Below, in pieces: positions 20,976 to 32,469 of a stretch of DNA of 64,000 nt; the first letter of the stretch is position 1, and every line of letters begins with the position of its first letter. A model generated the notes under the pieces. That model searched no databases. It was not told the origin of the DNA and worked only from the letters and a program-made list of their open reading frames with translations. A program made the position numbers and the translations under genes. Origin of the DNA: Sphaerosporella brunnea (taxonomy: Eukaryota; Ascomycota; Pezizomycetes; Pezizales; Pyronemataceae); the NCBI GenBank assembly GCA_008704415.1, contig VXIS01000258.1, positions 1 to 64,000 on the forward strand, read 5' to 3'.

Positions 20976-21878
20976 TTAAATTCCGTCATTGAACCATAGT
21001 CCTCTGATCAGACATATATACCTAACGTCGAAATCGAGCCTGCAAGAGAAATCGTCAGCCATCTGTTCTACTAGTGGCTCCAGAAGATTACGCACGAAGG
21101 TGTCGAAAATAGAGACGGTTTGAACTACGAGCTGCCCGTTCGCGTCGTGGACGACCTGGATGTCATCGGTTTGCAATATATCAAAGTCTACCACGCACGC
21201 AGAACTGATCAAGTCTGGCGTGGTAATCCTCCTTGCTTGAACTTCTCCCGATACCGAAGCGATGTAAAATACATTGCTCGGTTTGATCTGGTAGGTGACG
21301 TTTGGATGAGGTATAAAAAACGCATATGAGCCGCTGACTTTCTGTTCCAGCTTGTTCGGCGCACCGCCCACACCCAATATGTAATTTCCTGACTTATGTC
21401 AGTGCGAGGGAAAATGAAGAATGGCTCGGGGAACGGTACCTTCTTTTGCAATCTCCAGGGTAAAGCCGGGACGCGTCCGGACACAAAAGGCGTGCTCATC
21501 CCCTGAAGGCGGGGGCTGCGTGCCAGTCGTAAACGTGGGTGACCCATCGCTGACTTCAACCTCCAAGGCTGTGCCTGGTTCCAACTTCCCATTACTCGAG
21601 ACTATCCCAAGACTCACTTGCCTCCTATCCAGGACCTCATTAATGAATTGAGCCTTCATGTCGGAGTTCCTGGTTCCACAAATGGCATACACCTGCTTCG
21701 GCACGGAAAAGAAGGCGTCACCGGAGCCGTTGGCTACCCCACGCAAGACAGCAATTATGCTGGTCCACATCCCATCCACGGAAGGTGTGACGTTTGGGGC
21801 GGCGGTGAAGATGGCATAGTTTTTTTTTCCGCCGGAACGATTGTTGATGGCGATACTGAAGTGACGTGAATCCCCCAT
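20976..21878 (-). CDS. Paralogue 1 of a three-member fungal protein family
   Basis: Two exons (21878-21440 and 21388-20976) around a 51-nt intron (GTACCG donor, GTCAG acceptor) give 283 aa. It aligns along its length with the genes at 24675 (plus) and 35246 (minus), with the intron at the same place. Shared motifs: I-x-NxSG near the start, NYAIFTAAPNVT, W(T/S)xxxAVLRG, F-x-V-x-K-Q-x-YA-x-CGT, PSGD-x-x-AFC, ILGVGG, YQIKPSNVFYI and VVHDANGQLVVQ. No signal peptide or membrane segment. The composition suggests a beta-rich fold; the function is unknown. A C-terminal extension of about 45 residues (after VVQT) is absent from the other two members and may be read-through of a lost stop. Confidence 0.75.
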
Positions 21879-22129
21879 CGATCTTAGGAGCTAGCAAAAG
21901 TTTGACCAAGGCCGGCCACGTCGACAATGAAATAAAAATTGTGTTAAGCGGGGAAATCTTTGTCTCGGGCCCAGCCGGGTTACTTGTGGCGTGGGGCCCT
22001 TACCCCACTAGCCCACAGGCAAGGCTGGAAATATTCAACCTTGAGGTAGGTAGTACCACAAAAGGCAACCTTTGATATTGATGAGCGTGAAAAGAGAAAA
22101 AACAAAACTAGAATCGTGATATCGATGTA

Positions 22130-22286
22130 CTCGGGGCAGGCGTTTAGAACAAAAAATGCGGGTGGGTGGGCGAGATCCCGCGAGACTTTCTCGATCTGGC
22201 GATTTGAACCTCAATTAAGCTCAATGATCTCTCCTTCGAGTTGGTTTCAGCCAGTTGCGTTTTTGGTTCTAAATGCCAGCCCCGAG
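22130..22286. mobile_element. Complete CTCGGGGC MITE, 157 bp, TA-flanked
   Basis: The left end CTCGGGGCAGGCGTTTAGAA and the inverse of the right end (CTCGGGGCTGGCATTTAGAA) pair over about 30 bp. TA lies on both sides (22128-22129, 22287-22288). Related copies lie at 16867 and about 36186. Confidence 0.85.
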
Positions 22287-22329
22287 TAGTGGGGCCAAAA
22301 ATCGTTTTGTACAGGTGAAGGCGCCTCAA

Positions 22330-24558
22330 ATGTAGTGAATAGATGCAGTACTATAGAGTAGTATCCCCTGAATCGACCGATTCTTACTCTTCGTGATTCT
22401 TTGTGCAATCGTAACCCCCACCTTCGGCGGGGTGAGCTGACCGAGGTGCACCTATAATGAACCTAAGCCTGCATAGACTGGACAAAGCATGCAGCGTCCA
22501 ATATCGCTTCTGGGATGAAGAGATCTGAGAGGCGTTCAAGGGATTCCTGTTGGCTCAAACACCGAACCTTCTAGCTACTTCCGAGTCTCAGGCCGTGGAT
22601 CAGTATAAGTTGAACCTGTTGTGGTTTAACTTACCCCATACATAGAGTACCTGTAAGTAGTTGCAGTGCTAACTGAAAAAATGCCTCCACCGACTTATCT
22701 GTTTCACCAGTGCTTTTTTTGCTCCGCCCGGATGCACTGTTCTTTCTATCAACCCGTTGGGCGTCGGCGGTTAAGTGATCTATGTAGGTACCCGATCTGG
22801 CAAACCCTGCATATCTGCGGCATGTGGATCGGTCAACGCCTCTCCCGTCGTCTGCGGGGTAATTCTGCGAGGCGTTTTTCATCAGCTGAACCGAGACATG
22901 TCGACAAAAAACCATTGAGTACTTATGACAAGGATGGGAGCATTCACTTGTCCTCACGAGCTGAACCGAGACAAAGACCAGTACTTGGGACAAGGATTAA
23001 CATCTCCTCATGAGCTGAACCAAGACAAGGACCATGACCATTAGAGCATTTATGACCATCGCATTTGTGTTGATGCATCGGCATCGGTGCGGGGTGATCA
23101 ACCCAGGCATGCGCATGGAGCGGAACGCGAATTTAAACCCCTTGCCCGATCGCGATATGCCGGGTGCGCACGGACTTGTCCGGTACTCTATGTAGACGTC
23201 GCTCTCACAATAAGATGCGGGAGCTCGGGTAGGGAAGACGCCGACACTCACAAGGCGGGGGGGCACCCTGGCGCTGCCGTTCTCCGCCCTATGGGACACG
23301 TGTTAAACAGCCAAGACGTTTAAACGTTAGAGTTAAATCAATGTGGGGCAGCATCTGGCCGGCAATTGGACATACGTTTGAGCTGAGTACAGTAGATGTT
23401 TCTAAAGCGGTCGGCGTTTTAAGACACACACGTTGTTAATTAAGCAAGTATAACATGTTTTTTCAAGGTACGAAAGTAACCCGGTAGACCAACCATCGTG
23501 ACTTTAATGATGAAGATTAGGAAGCCCAACAGCCAGCAGGTGCACTCGCATGCACACCCTTCTATGCCAAAATTGAAAAGTAATAGGAAAATGTGCAGGG
23601 CAAACCGCTAGAATTGGAGAAGTTGGACGGCGGGGACCACGTATCAACACGTTTTGCGCGTGAAGGTCTCTCCACCCTTTTTCATAACGGCATGGTGCCG
23701 GAAACCTTGAAGTTGCGGGCGGGGCGGTGTATAAAAAAGAAGTAGGTGCATAACACGAAATTGAGCCTGCTTCCGTGACGCATCACCACGCCGACACCAC
23801 ACTCACCCGAAAACTAAGTCGCATCCATGCCCAGGTGCTTCGTCTCAGCCGAACTCGGGGATTTTATTTTATTTTATTTTGGCGAAAAAGCCTATTTTTA
23901 AACCATTGGTGAGTGGGCGCACAGCGAGTTCAGCTGCGGATCAATCCGATTCACTTGAGATGATGGGTACCGGGCACCGGTGCTTGCATGCTGTTGATGG
24001 CCGACAAAGAGGGGGTGGGGGGGGGGGGCGTGGCGTTGATGGGGCACCTTGATTTACTGAACGCCGATAAATCAAAACTGCGCAACCTCGATAGTACTAA
24101 CTGAGAAATTTTGAGAGAGCTCTCGACGGTAGATTTTTTCTAACTAGCGTTATAATCCGGCCTTTGCTGCAGCGGAGGAGGCGGGCGGGAGGTGCATAGT
24201 ATTGGACAGTTCTGGGTCGATACCTACTCTACCTTGAACGTCACCAACAGTAGACTTACCCATCGGGGGATCTCATTGCATTTCAGCTGATCGTTCACCT
24301 TTCATCCCTGCTCATGCTCACCGGCAGTTCCATCTACAGTCACCCCGTAGCTGAGATCTACGTACGCGTAAACATCCTTATTGATATTTGTTTGCCAAGG
24401 TTGTTGCCAAGGCACCCCCACTTCAGCTGGGGATCTGAACCTACGCCCATCATTTTGGTGCCTAGACAAAAAAATCTCACTCAATGGCAAGGTGTGAAGC
24501 CCCCCGAGGCACTGGCTGTGTGATTGAGTACGTTCGAGTGTGCCTGCCAGCCTTTGTG
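22330..24558. other. Gene-poor stretch with dispersed short repeats
   Basis: No supported gene. It includes repeated GAGCTGAACCGAGACA/GAGCTGAACCAAGACA phrases at 22885-23035, related to a phrase near 36905; an ATTTT repeat at 23861-23880; and a run of G's near 24010. Confidence 0.5.
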
Positions 24559-24564
24559 TATAAA
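24559..24564 (+). promoter_or_regulatory. TATAAA box of the 24675 gene
   Basis: GTGTATAAAGCGGGC lies 111 bp before the ATG and is followed by a C/T-rich leader (TCTTCCTCTCTCTTTTGCTC), a typical fungal core promoter arrangement. Confidence 0.5.
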
Positions 24565-24674
24565 GCGGGCACTCTTCCTCTCTCTTTTGCTCGTCACCCT
24601 CGCCCTTCCTCCTCATTCACTCGAGCAATCCTATTCCACTCCAAACAAACCGGCTCTCTTTGCAATCTTTCAAG

Positions 24675-25433
24675 ATGAATATGTACTCGATCACCGTCAA
24701 GAACGAGTCTGGAAGTCACCAGCATTATGCCCTGTTCAGCAAAGCCCCGCAGGTCACCGGCACCGTCCAGGGCCAGGTCTGGTCGAACGTCTTCGCAACG
24801 GCCAACACGCCCAAGCAGCAGACAGCCCAGTTCACCGTATACAAACAGTATTACGCCGTCTGCGGAAGCTCCAACGGAAGCCCAGACCAAGGTGTCCAAG
24901 TTTCCGTCGGGCAGACTCTCCCGGTCACTCTGGGCGTCAAGAAGCCCGATGGAACCGTCGTTCATGGAACTACCGTCGGCCTTATAGACGACGGTGGCGC
25001 TCCGGCCTTTTCCGACACCATGCCCCCGGCGTCGTCGTATCCCAACGCTTTCGAGATCGACACCCATCCGGACTTCACCGTCCAAGATGCCAAAGACGGT
25101 AAGTGCTTGCCTTCCTAGGGAACAAGAGAAATATTGGTTCCATACTGAAGTTCGCTTTTTTGGATAGGCAACTGGTTGATTGGCCTTGGTGGCTCAAGCA
25201 ATGGTACGGGTTCCACCGGCCCCGCTGCAACCTTCATGCCGGAGCCCAACGTCAAGTACCAGATCCAGCCCGTGAACACCTACTACGTGTGTTTCGGCGA
25301 CTTCACCAAGGGCGCCTTGATCGATGTCACCAAGATCGGTGGTAGTACCTGCACGATTGACTTTACCCACCTTCCCAGCTCTGTTACGATCGTGCACGAC
25401 GCCGAAGGAGAGCTGGTCCTTCAGAAAGAATAG
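24675..25433 (+). CDS. Paralogue 3 of the three-member fungal protein family
   Basis: Two exons (24675-25098 and 25168-25433) around a 69-nt intron (GTAAGT donor, GATAG acceptor) give 229 aa. It has the same architecture and intron position as the genes at 20976 and 35246 but is more diverged: YSITVKNESGSHQHYALF, WSNVFATANTPKQQTAQF, YKQYYAVCGSS, NWLIGLGG, YQIQPVNTYYVCFG, IVHDAEGELVLQ. It ends right after this last motif, which probably marks the ancestral C-terminus. No secretion signal. The TATA box, clean frame and GC-rich third positions suggest an expressed gene. Function unknown; other fungi have similar proteins, to my recollection uncharacterised. Confidence 0.82.
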
Positions 25434-26689
25434 GTGTGATCCTAGTCCACTTTTTTACGCTATGTCTGTGGCTGTGGATATAAGGATGCAATCTTTCTGT
25501 GGATGAGAATGTTGGAATTTACGCGGGGTTCTAGCCATGTCTTGAGTTGCTTGATGTTTGGTTTTATTTTTGTTCTGTTGTTTGATGTTTAGGCAGTGCA
25601 CAATGACATAAAACATTGATGGAAATATCTCGGCACCAGTGCCAGAGCTTACTGGCCATACAGATCGTCAGTGACGTGCGGTGAGCGAAACATGGGAACA
25701 TACTTCTTAAGTACTTGATGAATGACGTCAAAGATTCCATGCTTTCAGTCGTGCCTCTGGTTTCGGGATTATGTTTTTCTATGAGTCCCCAAACGTTCTA
25801 GTGGACGGCTCCGCCAGGAACACCACCCCATGTACCCTAGAACAATACTATAGGAGAAAAAAGCGTTCCTTAAATTCACAAGTCCAGTAAACTCCAATTT
25901 CATTTTCCGTGCCAAAGCGGTTACTATCAGGGGACAGAAGGGCTATAACGTTCCTGATAATGCTTACAGGAGAACTGGAAATGATGTCGGGCGGAGAGAC
26001 AGTCGCAGGATTGAAGTGAGGCGAGTCAACGTAAATCACTCAACTGGCTTTTGTTTGTAATCAAGTTTATTGTCTGTATACGACCGCGAACGATCATGAC
26101 AGACCCCCTACTCGTCCCCGCCCTTACCCTGTCCGCCCCCTTATTGATGCTATCTCATGGGTCAACTGCGGCCACTCGAAATCGTAGTAGGAAAAGTATA
26201 ATAGAGAAGACAAATGAAAGAAACAGGCCCGTAACAACATATAAAAGCCATGGCCACTAGGGCCAGGCTTGCGGGTCCCCTCCCCTTCTGACCCCTCACC
26301 AGCTGACCCGGCTGTCAAATGACCACGACCCCGAAACCTCATCACGCACCATTACAACCAGCAAAGCTCCCTCCGCCAGCGTACGCAATGACTCCTAAAA
26401 CCCGCCACGTGTTTACTTGTAAAGATCATATCACGCCTCGGCCACGACTAGGTCTGACTGCCCGCGGCGATGATGCGGGGAGCGCCGCCGCTGCGCCGCC
26501 ACGCCGCAGTTCGCTCACTCCACCAAAAACTACAGTTCAAACGTAGTTCCAATTTTATCCATCTGCTTCAAGAAAACAGCGCCATCGCTCCCTGCCTAGT
26601 TTACAGCCTTCCAAATCCGGGAGCATCGCAAGCGCGCGAGTGCTGCGCCTGTTCGTATCATCACTCACTGGTGGTACTGCTCTGAGGGG
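25434..26689. other. Intergenic stretch, no supported gene
   Basis: Mixed short open frames only; no splice-consistent model or RNA gene found. Confidence 0.5.
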
Positions 26690-27335
26690 CGGTTTCGTTC
26701 GCTACGACTGGAGGCGCAACATACTTAGTCGAAGAAAAGATATCGCCAGGTATTGGACCCGAATCCAGGCCGGTGCAAACGACCTCGCCTTCTCTGTTGC
26801 TCCGGAGCGGGGGTTCGAGAAGGGAAGCCTCTGTGCATAGTGGGAGAGAAGAGGCTATCATTTCATATCGCAATTATAAGAATAGCGATCAATTGATGTT
26901 TTTCAATACATTATTGAAGCCCGCAGCCAGCCAGGCCGGCTGGCTGTTGAGAATACTGGGTGTGGGTGGGAGTGGCTCGGGAGGTGTAGAACGATGCGCA
27001 ATTGGACCTCAAGAAGATCGTTTTCTGGCAAAAACGTGGGGCCGGAGTGGTCAAAAACCTTTGGCCAGACCACGATGAATACAAGGGCTTGTGGACCCCA
27101 GACGCGGAAGGGATTTCTCGTGCCGACCAAACTTGGTTTGACAGCATAACCTTTCAGAACTCAACCGGGCTGGTGACGGCAGCGGACGGCTTCTGAATTT
27201 GAATGATTGTTCGTGATCCGTACACAACTTCCCGTGAGCCTCATGTACTCTATTCTAGATGCAAGCCACATTCGGCGGCCACATCAACAGGCCCGGAGAC
27301 GACACGGCGAGGGCCGCGGCCTGGATCGCCCCTGG
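26690..27335. repeat. Duplication C, copy 1
   Basis: Collinear with 32470-33290. Shared blocks include GTATTGGACCCGAATCCAGG, the hAT-like end GGCTGGCTGTTGAGAATACTG, and a coding-like block VFWQK...LWPDHDEYK.LWTPDAEG. Copy 1 lacks about 200 bp present in copy 2 after the hAT end. The coding-like block is shortened here. Confidence 0.85.
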
Positions 27336-27530
27336 GCAACCGGAGGCTCCATCTGATAGTTACTTGTCGACCACAGCAACCGCGTAATCCAAAACTCCCA
27401 CTCAATCAGGGCGGCGGCGGAACAGGCGAACAGCGATGTTCCGTAGCCCGCTGTCCATGGTCCGCCGAATCACGAAAGGGTAGCGTGAAGCATATTATAA
27501 TTGATGCTGGCATGACAATAACACAAGATG

Positions 27531-27612
27531 TCCTTGTTAGTATAGTGGTTAGTATTTCCGCCTGTCATTCGATAGTTCGCGGGAGACCGGGGTTCAATTC
27601 CCCGACAAGGAG
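27531..27612 (+). tRNA. tRNA-Asp (GTC) with a 10-nt intron
   Basis: Acceptor stem TCCTTGT pairs with ACAAGGA, and G is the discriminator base. The D-arm is TAGTATAGTGGTTAGTA, the T-arm CCGGGGTTCAATTCCCCG. The anticodon stem TCCGC/GCGGG encloses loop CTGTCA-C with GTC at 27564-27566. A 10-nt insert (27568-27577, TTCGATAGTT) sits after position 37, the canonical tRNA intron site. A T-run follows as Pol III terminator. Confidence 0.93.
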
Positions 27613-28220
27613 CTCTGTCTTTTTGCTTCCACCTCATCTTTGTGCAGAACGCGGGGATGGGGACATTTTATGTTTGAAGGGGAGACCGTGTTAAATTTTT
27701 CCACAGAACTGGTTGGTGTCAGTTCGTTTGCGAGACGCGGTGTCAGGATCGGGTACCAGGAAATCCGTGACCAAAATTGAATTTGTAGACATGACCTTCG
27801 TCCACGACGTACTTTCGTCCAAAAGGGTTTAGCGTGACATGGGGTCTTACACCGGCGATATATCCACAACGAAACATCCAATTGCCATGAGACTGAAAAT
27901 AAGGGAAGACCAAAGAGAGGAAAGTGGTTGAGCACAGCGAGCAATGTTTTGGAGAAGATCCTGTTTTTTTCTGGCTGCAGAGAGCGTAGTCAGCTGCAAT
28001 ATTGCGAGCAAACAACTGCGGCATTCTGTAAGATTCAGTAAGTGCAAAAACACTGACGGCTTGACTGTAAGTTGTTCAGAGAATACCTATGGATGGTTCT
28101 CAAGGATTGGAAAGCTTCGGTGACGGTCCGAGGGCGGGGATAAAATCACCGCCGTTCCTGCCAAATTTTTCAATCCCCGCGACCGCCACTCAAACGTCTC
28201 GTCTCGTACACTCGATCATC

Positions 28221-28301
28221 ATGCCACCCAAGCGACGAAGTGGACGGGTCGCTGCTGCTGCAAAAAGCACAACCAGCATAACCCTCTCATCCCCAGCCTG
28301 A
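28221..28301 (+). other. Orphan first-exon-like ORF (MPPKRRSGR...)
   Basis: GGATAAAATC near 28139 and a C-rich leader precede ATG 28221, which opens MPPKRRSGRVAAAAKS. Such a basic start is common in fungal chromatin proteins. The frame stops after 26 codons and I see no donor that would extend it. It may be the truncated head of a gene, facing the 3' end of the minus-strand gene at 28365. Confidence 0.25.
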
Positions 28302-28364
28302 GGTATCAGGCATTGACTACCAGTGATGCTGATGAACATGCAGGAAGGACTACAGATTACTGAT

Positions 28365-29221
28365 TCACGACGGGGAACCCCGACCACGTACTTCTTCATT
28401 CTTGAGGGAATCAAGCAGACCCAAGCCTTTGCCATTACCTCGATAATGTTTGCCCTGCAAGTCTTTGCAAATATGCTATCATGGTACTTTTCCAGCATTT
28501 CCAGCATCTCTCTACCCCGAGTGCGAGCTCCATTGGAAGCTAATTTGAGAAGAATCCGGACCAAGGAAATCTGGGCCCGAAGGTTGGCTTCGTCTTCGGC
28601 TCTCTTAGTCTTGTCTCCCTCTTGTTTGTCTTCCTTCTGGTACCTAAGATGAAGGGTAGAAGCTTCGATGAGCTTGACTACATGTTCCAGCATCGTATCC
28701 CTGCAAGGAGATTTAAAGGTAAGTTCGGGCATCTTTCCCTCCCGATTTATTCGTTCCTTTTTTGAACGGTCGCTAGGATTCGTGGTGCCTGTAGAGGTAC
28801 CAGTTGAAACACCAGGGCCGGGGGAGAAATCTCCTGGTGTGAAGAAGCAGCCTACGATGGCATTCAGTACTGAGTTTGTTAAGGATTAGAGTTAGAAACT
28901 TTACGGGTTTAAGTCTCAATAGGGACGGTCGAGCTAATTGAGCCTATGCATAAATTCAGTCTCGTGGAGAATTCCTACGAAACATGTTTCGAATATCTAC
29001 TGGTAGCGAGCAAGAGAAGGAAGACCTTGAGCACGTCATGGGCTGAAATAGATGGAACAGCCACACCTGCAGACACCGAGGCTACACTCGTTCCCTGCCA
29101 TTGAGTAGATAGAGGGGGGTGAATGCGAGTGGGCCGCAGTCTCAGCTTGAGGTGGGAGTGTGATCGGGGGCTCCAGCAAAGGGTAGCCGAAGAAGGAACC
29201 AATAGGCGGCAGTTGGCTCAT
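28365..29221 (-). CDS. Unknown protein with a charged helical C-terminal half
   Basis: Proposed exons 29221-29067, 29025-28979, 28869-28439 and 28400-28365 give 222 aa. Exon 1 starts MSQLPPIGSFFGYPLLEP and is proline-rich. The third exon is the clearest coding part: a Ser/Thr/Gly linker (STGTSTGTTNPSDRSKKER) and then helices (MLEHVVKLIEASTLHLRYQK, ISLVRILLKLASNGARTRGR, MLEMLEKYHDSIFAKTCRA). The 41-nt and 38-nt introns at each end are very short; if the last is not spliced, the frame runs on to 28190. No family recognised. The helical exon is confident, the exact gene ends are not. Confidence 0.5.
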
Positions 29222-30690
29222 TTTCGCGGTGAATTCGGCGGCAGGCTCGCGACAGATCGGCGGTACGGAGGCACGGCTGAAAAGAGGGCGTCGAGGTGGT
29301 TTTCAGGAATCAATAATCGTGCGAATCGGACAATAATTGAGCAAGATAGCGGGGGGTGAATCGATTTCTCTCGGGCTGGTACTCGCTATGAGCTGTGCAC
29401 TCTCGCTCTGCGGGGGGTAATTAAAGTTTAACGGAGGCCGCCCTCAATTCCGCCGACTCATACTCCACTGCCAGCCCCCAAATACCTCAGAAGTTTCTGT
29501 CTCTCACTTGTCGCTGCAAACCGTGGGTGGTTGGTTTCTTGCACAGCCGCGGCGGCGTTGTGTTGGAGGTCTCGAAGGTTCCATCACCTGATATCACTCG
29601 CTTGCGTCACCACCAGTCCCGCCCCCGACAAGTTCTAGTTGTACCTACACACGGTAGTTAGGGTAATTAACACTCGCTATTATCTCTCTCCTCCTCTCTC
29701 ATCCGGAGGAGTCTTGTTTGCCGCGATGTTTACCTGTCTGTATATATATGCCTGGGTGGGGCGGTCGGGCGTATTGCCGCATCGTCAACGGATCGCCCTC
29801 ATCGTCAGATCGCCCATCGGCGTATCGTCTCAGTCGCACCAGATCGGGGCTCGCCATATCGGCATTATATCGCCCATATCGCGACAATTGTGCTGATGCA
29901 GCCGGAGGCCGAGCAGCAGCACCAGTAGCTGACTATGCGAAACGAAGGCTCTCGCAGCCTCGTCGATCTACAACTCCTTCTCGGAAAAGCGTCAGGGCCG
30001 ACCTACGGACTCGGCTTCTGGAGCCGACTAGCATGTGGACTTATCTCAAAGATCGATTCGACTCGGCGGCATCCCGACTTGGCCGCATGGAGACATTTTG
30101 AAAACTCGGAGCCACAAGACCTCTCAAAGGAGAGAAGATAGCCTGCTACCTGTCAAGACTACCGACGTTTCACGATCAGGTTGCCGGCGCCACGGAGGCT
30201 ATCCCAGGCCGCGTGTTCAGGGCGTGGTTGGCGATGGGTCGTTGATTCTCACAAGATACGTACGGTTTCGGCAAATTAATACCGCCGCGGGAGTATTTTC
30301 TATTACCAAGGGGGCAGATTTTTGCAATCCCCGAGATGCCGCTTCGGCAAGTTTACCCCACGGTTAAAAAAGACCGGAAACCCCCATATTCCCTTCAATT
30401 CCCCGCCAGGCGCATCCCTACATAGCATGGGTTCCCCGTAACTGGCCCCCATACTTTCCACAGCTTCGGTGTTTCTATAGCCTAGCGCAAGATCCCGCGT
30501 GCACATGCACAACGCGAGGCCGTCGCGCATCCGGCGAAGTAGTGGCCTGGAGTAGAGTGATCTCGAAGTAGTGGCCAGGAGTAAAGTGATCTCGAGCAGC
30601 CGAAGGGGCACGTAACTGAACGCGCAACCACAATATCCATTCGGGGCTATACCAACACCGAGAGGGGGAATTGATGGCCTGAAAATGCAG
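29222..30690. other. Intergenic stretch with ATCG-rich low-complexity block
   Basis: No supported gene. 29760-29890 is a run of overlapping ATCG/CGCCCATATCG words (low complexity). Confidence 0.5.
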
Positions 30691-30697
30691 TATAAAG
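30691..30697 (+). promoter_or_regulatory. TATAAAG box of the pectin methylesterase gene
   Basis: GCAGTATAAAGACC lies about 96 bp before the ATG at 30787. A T-rich tract (30767-30782) sits just before the start codon. Confidence 0.55.
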
Positions 30698-30786
30698 ACC
30701 TTTGGAACCGACCTGATACTGTGATTTCTTCAACTTGCAGTAGCTGGATATATCGGAGTCACTCTTTTTTTTTTTTTTTTTTCGCC

Positions 30787-32025
30787 ATGATTTTTAAGTT
30801 GCATTCCGTGCTGATTGGCCTCGTGGCATTGCTGAGCCTGGCGGAGGCTGGAGTCATAAGGAAGCGCACAACAAGCAGGACGTCTTCTCCGTCTGGCTGC
30901 GTAGTCGTCAGCAAGTCTGCAACTTCGGGACAATACTCCACGGTTCGTCCCCCTCCCCCCCCCCCCTTTTTGGTTTTCTTTCCCCCGTCGCCCTCAATTC
31001 CCAGCAGCAGCAGCTTGCTGACACGAAAACAGGTTCAAGATGCGGTTGACTCGTTGAGCACTACCGCCAGCGGAACTCAATGCATCTTCATCTACCAGGG
31101 CACATACAACGAACAAGTCTACATCGCCGCCCGCACCGCGCAACTCACCATCTACGGCTACACCACCGATACCAGCAGCTACTCGAAAAACACGGTGACC
31201 ATCACCCAAGGCCTCTCCCAGGACGACGTGTCCACCGACGACCTCACGGCTACGCTGCGCGCCTGGAACGTGGGGCTGAAAGTCTACAACATCAACCTCG
31301 AGAACACGCGCGGGAAGGGAAGCCAAGCGCTCGCCGTGTCTGCCTCGGCGGGTCAGCAGGGTTACTACGGCGTCAAGTTCATCGGGTACCAGGACACCAT
31401 CCTCGCGGAGACGGGCTACCAGGTTTACGCCAAGTGCTACATCGAAGGCGCGGTGGACTTCATCTTCGGACAGTACGCCAGGGCGTGGTTCTATGACGCC
31501 GTCATCCGCATCCAAGGAGCCGGGTCTATCACCGCCAACGGGAGGGACAGCAATGATAATGTTAGCTACTACGTCATCACCGACTCCGACATCAAGGTCG
31601 CGGACGGCGTGACCTTGGCTAAGGGGAGCGCATATCTTGGCCGGCCATGGCGTGATTATGCGAGGGGTAAATATCGAGCTCCATGAAAAAAAAAACGGTT
31701 TCTGCAATCTGACGAATCACACACAGTCGTCTTCCAAAACACCGCCATGACAGACATCATAAACAGCGCGGGATGGTCCGTGTGGAGCTCTTCGGACGCA
31801 AACACTGAGTACGTAACCTTCGGCGAGTACGATAACTCCGGAGCTGGTTCGCAAGGGACAAGGGTAAGTTTGATCCGCCTGGGCACTCGGACAAGCAAGG
31901 TCCAGAACTGACCTGTGCAAACCGTATAGGCCAGCTTCGCGAAGACCTTGTCGGCGCCGGTAACGATCACCACTATCCTCGGTTCCGATTACGCGAATTG
32001 GGTGGACACGGACTACCTCTCATAA
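30787..32025 (+). CDS. Pectin methylesterase (CE8), secreted
   Basis: Four exons (30787-30942, 31033-31666, 31727-31863, 31930-32025) give 340 aa, a usual size for fungal CE8 enzymes. A signal peptide (MIFKLHSVLIGLVALLSLAEA) is followed by a basic KR site. The right-handed beta-helix family motifs are intact: GYQDT (Asp173), VDFIFG (Asp194) and LGRPW (Arg256), the two catalytic aspartates and the arginine of the family. The last intron has a GTAAGT donor, the middle one an ACACAG acceptor. The enzyme removes methyl esters from cell-wall homogalacturonan outside the cell, preparing it for polygalacturonases and pectate lyases. Intron 1 (90 nt) keeps the frame open if retained. Confidence 0.93.
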
Positions 32026-32469
32026 TTGGGTTTGTGAAGGAGGGTCATGTTGTAACCCAGATCGGGTACTTGGGAGAGAGGCCGGCCGGAGTGGCCGCTG
32101 TGGAGCTTGCTCACGGCCATGTGGTTCTTTCCTCTCTTCTCTCTCTTTATTTGTATATTCTCTTCTCTCTTTTATTTATATATAAAGCCGCTGGCTCGTC
32201 GCTCATTAGATACAACAATCAAGTCGTTCTCTCAACGGGGCGTTTTATACTTCTCATAGCTACTACATAGGCAAAACGCAATTCACCTTTGTCTCCGGGG
32301 CTTCGATGCTGCGACCTTACTTCGGCTTGAGTGAGAATGAAGCAAGCACACTGCTTGAGAGATCTTTTTGCCGTCTTCAACGACAAAATTAAGAAACGAG
32401 AGAGAGAGAGAGAGCGATAGAGTATTTCAAAGATCCAATGCGAGGTTGTGGAGTAGACCAGGTCTATGC
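32026..32469. other. Intergenic stretch with CT-rich and GA-rich low complexity
   Basis: 3' flank of the esterase gene: TTCCTCTCTTCTCTCTC, TATATATAAAG, and a GA repeat near 32400. No gene. Confidence 0.55.

Larger units (their letters stand above)
20839..22329. repeat. Segmental duplication B, copy 1
   Basis: Collinear with 35045-36290. It shares the 3' flank (ACTCAGACACAACCGACTTC), the whole two-exon paralogue, the 5' flank (GTCGACGTGGCCG...), and the block TTGATGAGCGTGAAAAGAGA. Copy 1 holds a complete 157-bp MITE at 22130, whereas copy 2 holds an internally deleted version. Confidence 0.88.

Noticed and set aside
24594..25085. Minus-strand frame opposite the 24675 gene
   Set aside because: A shadow of the GC-rich coding exon; the plus strand has the paralogue match and intron.
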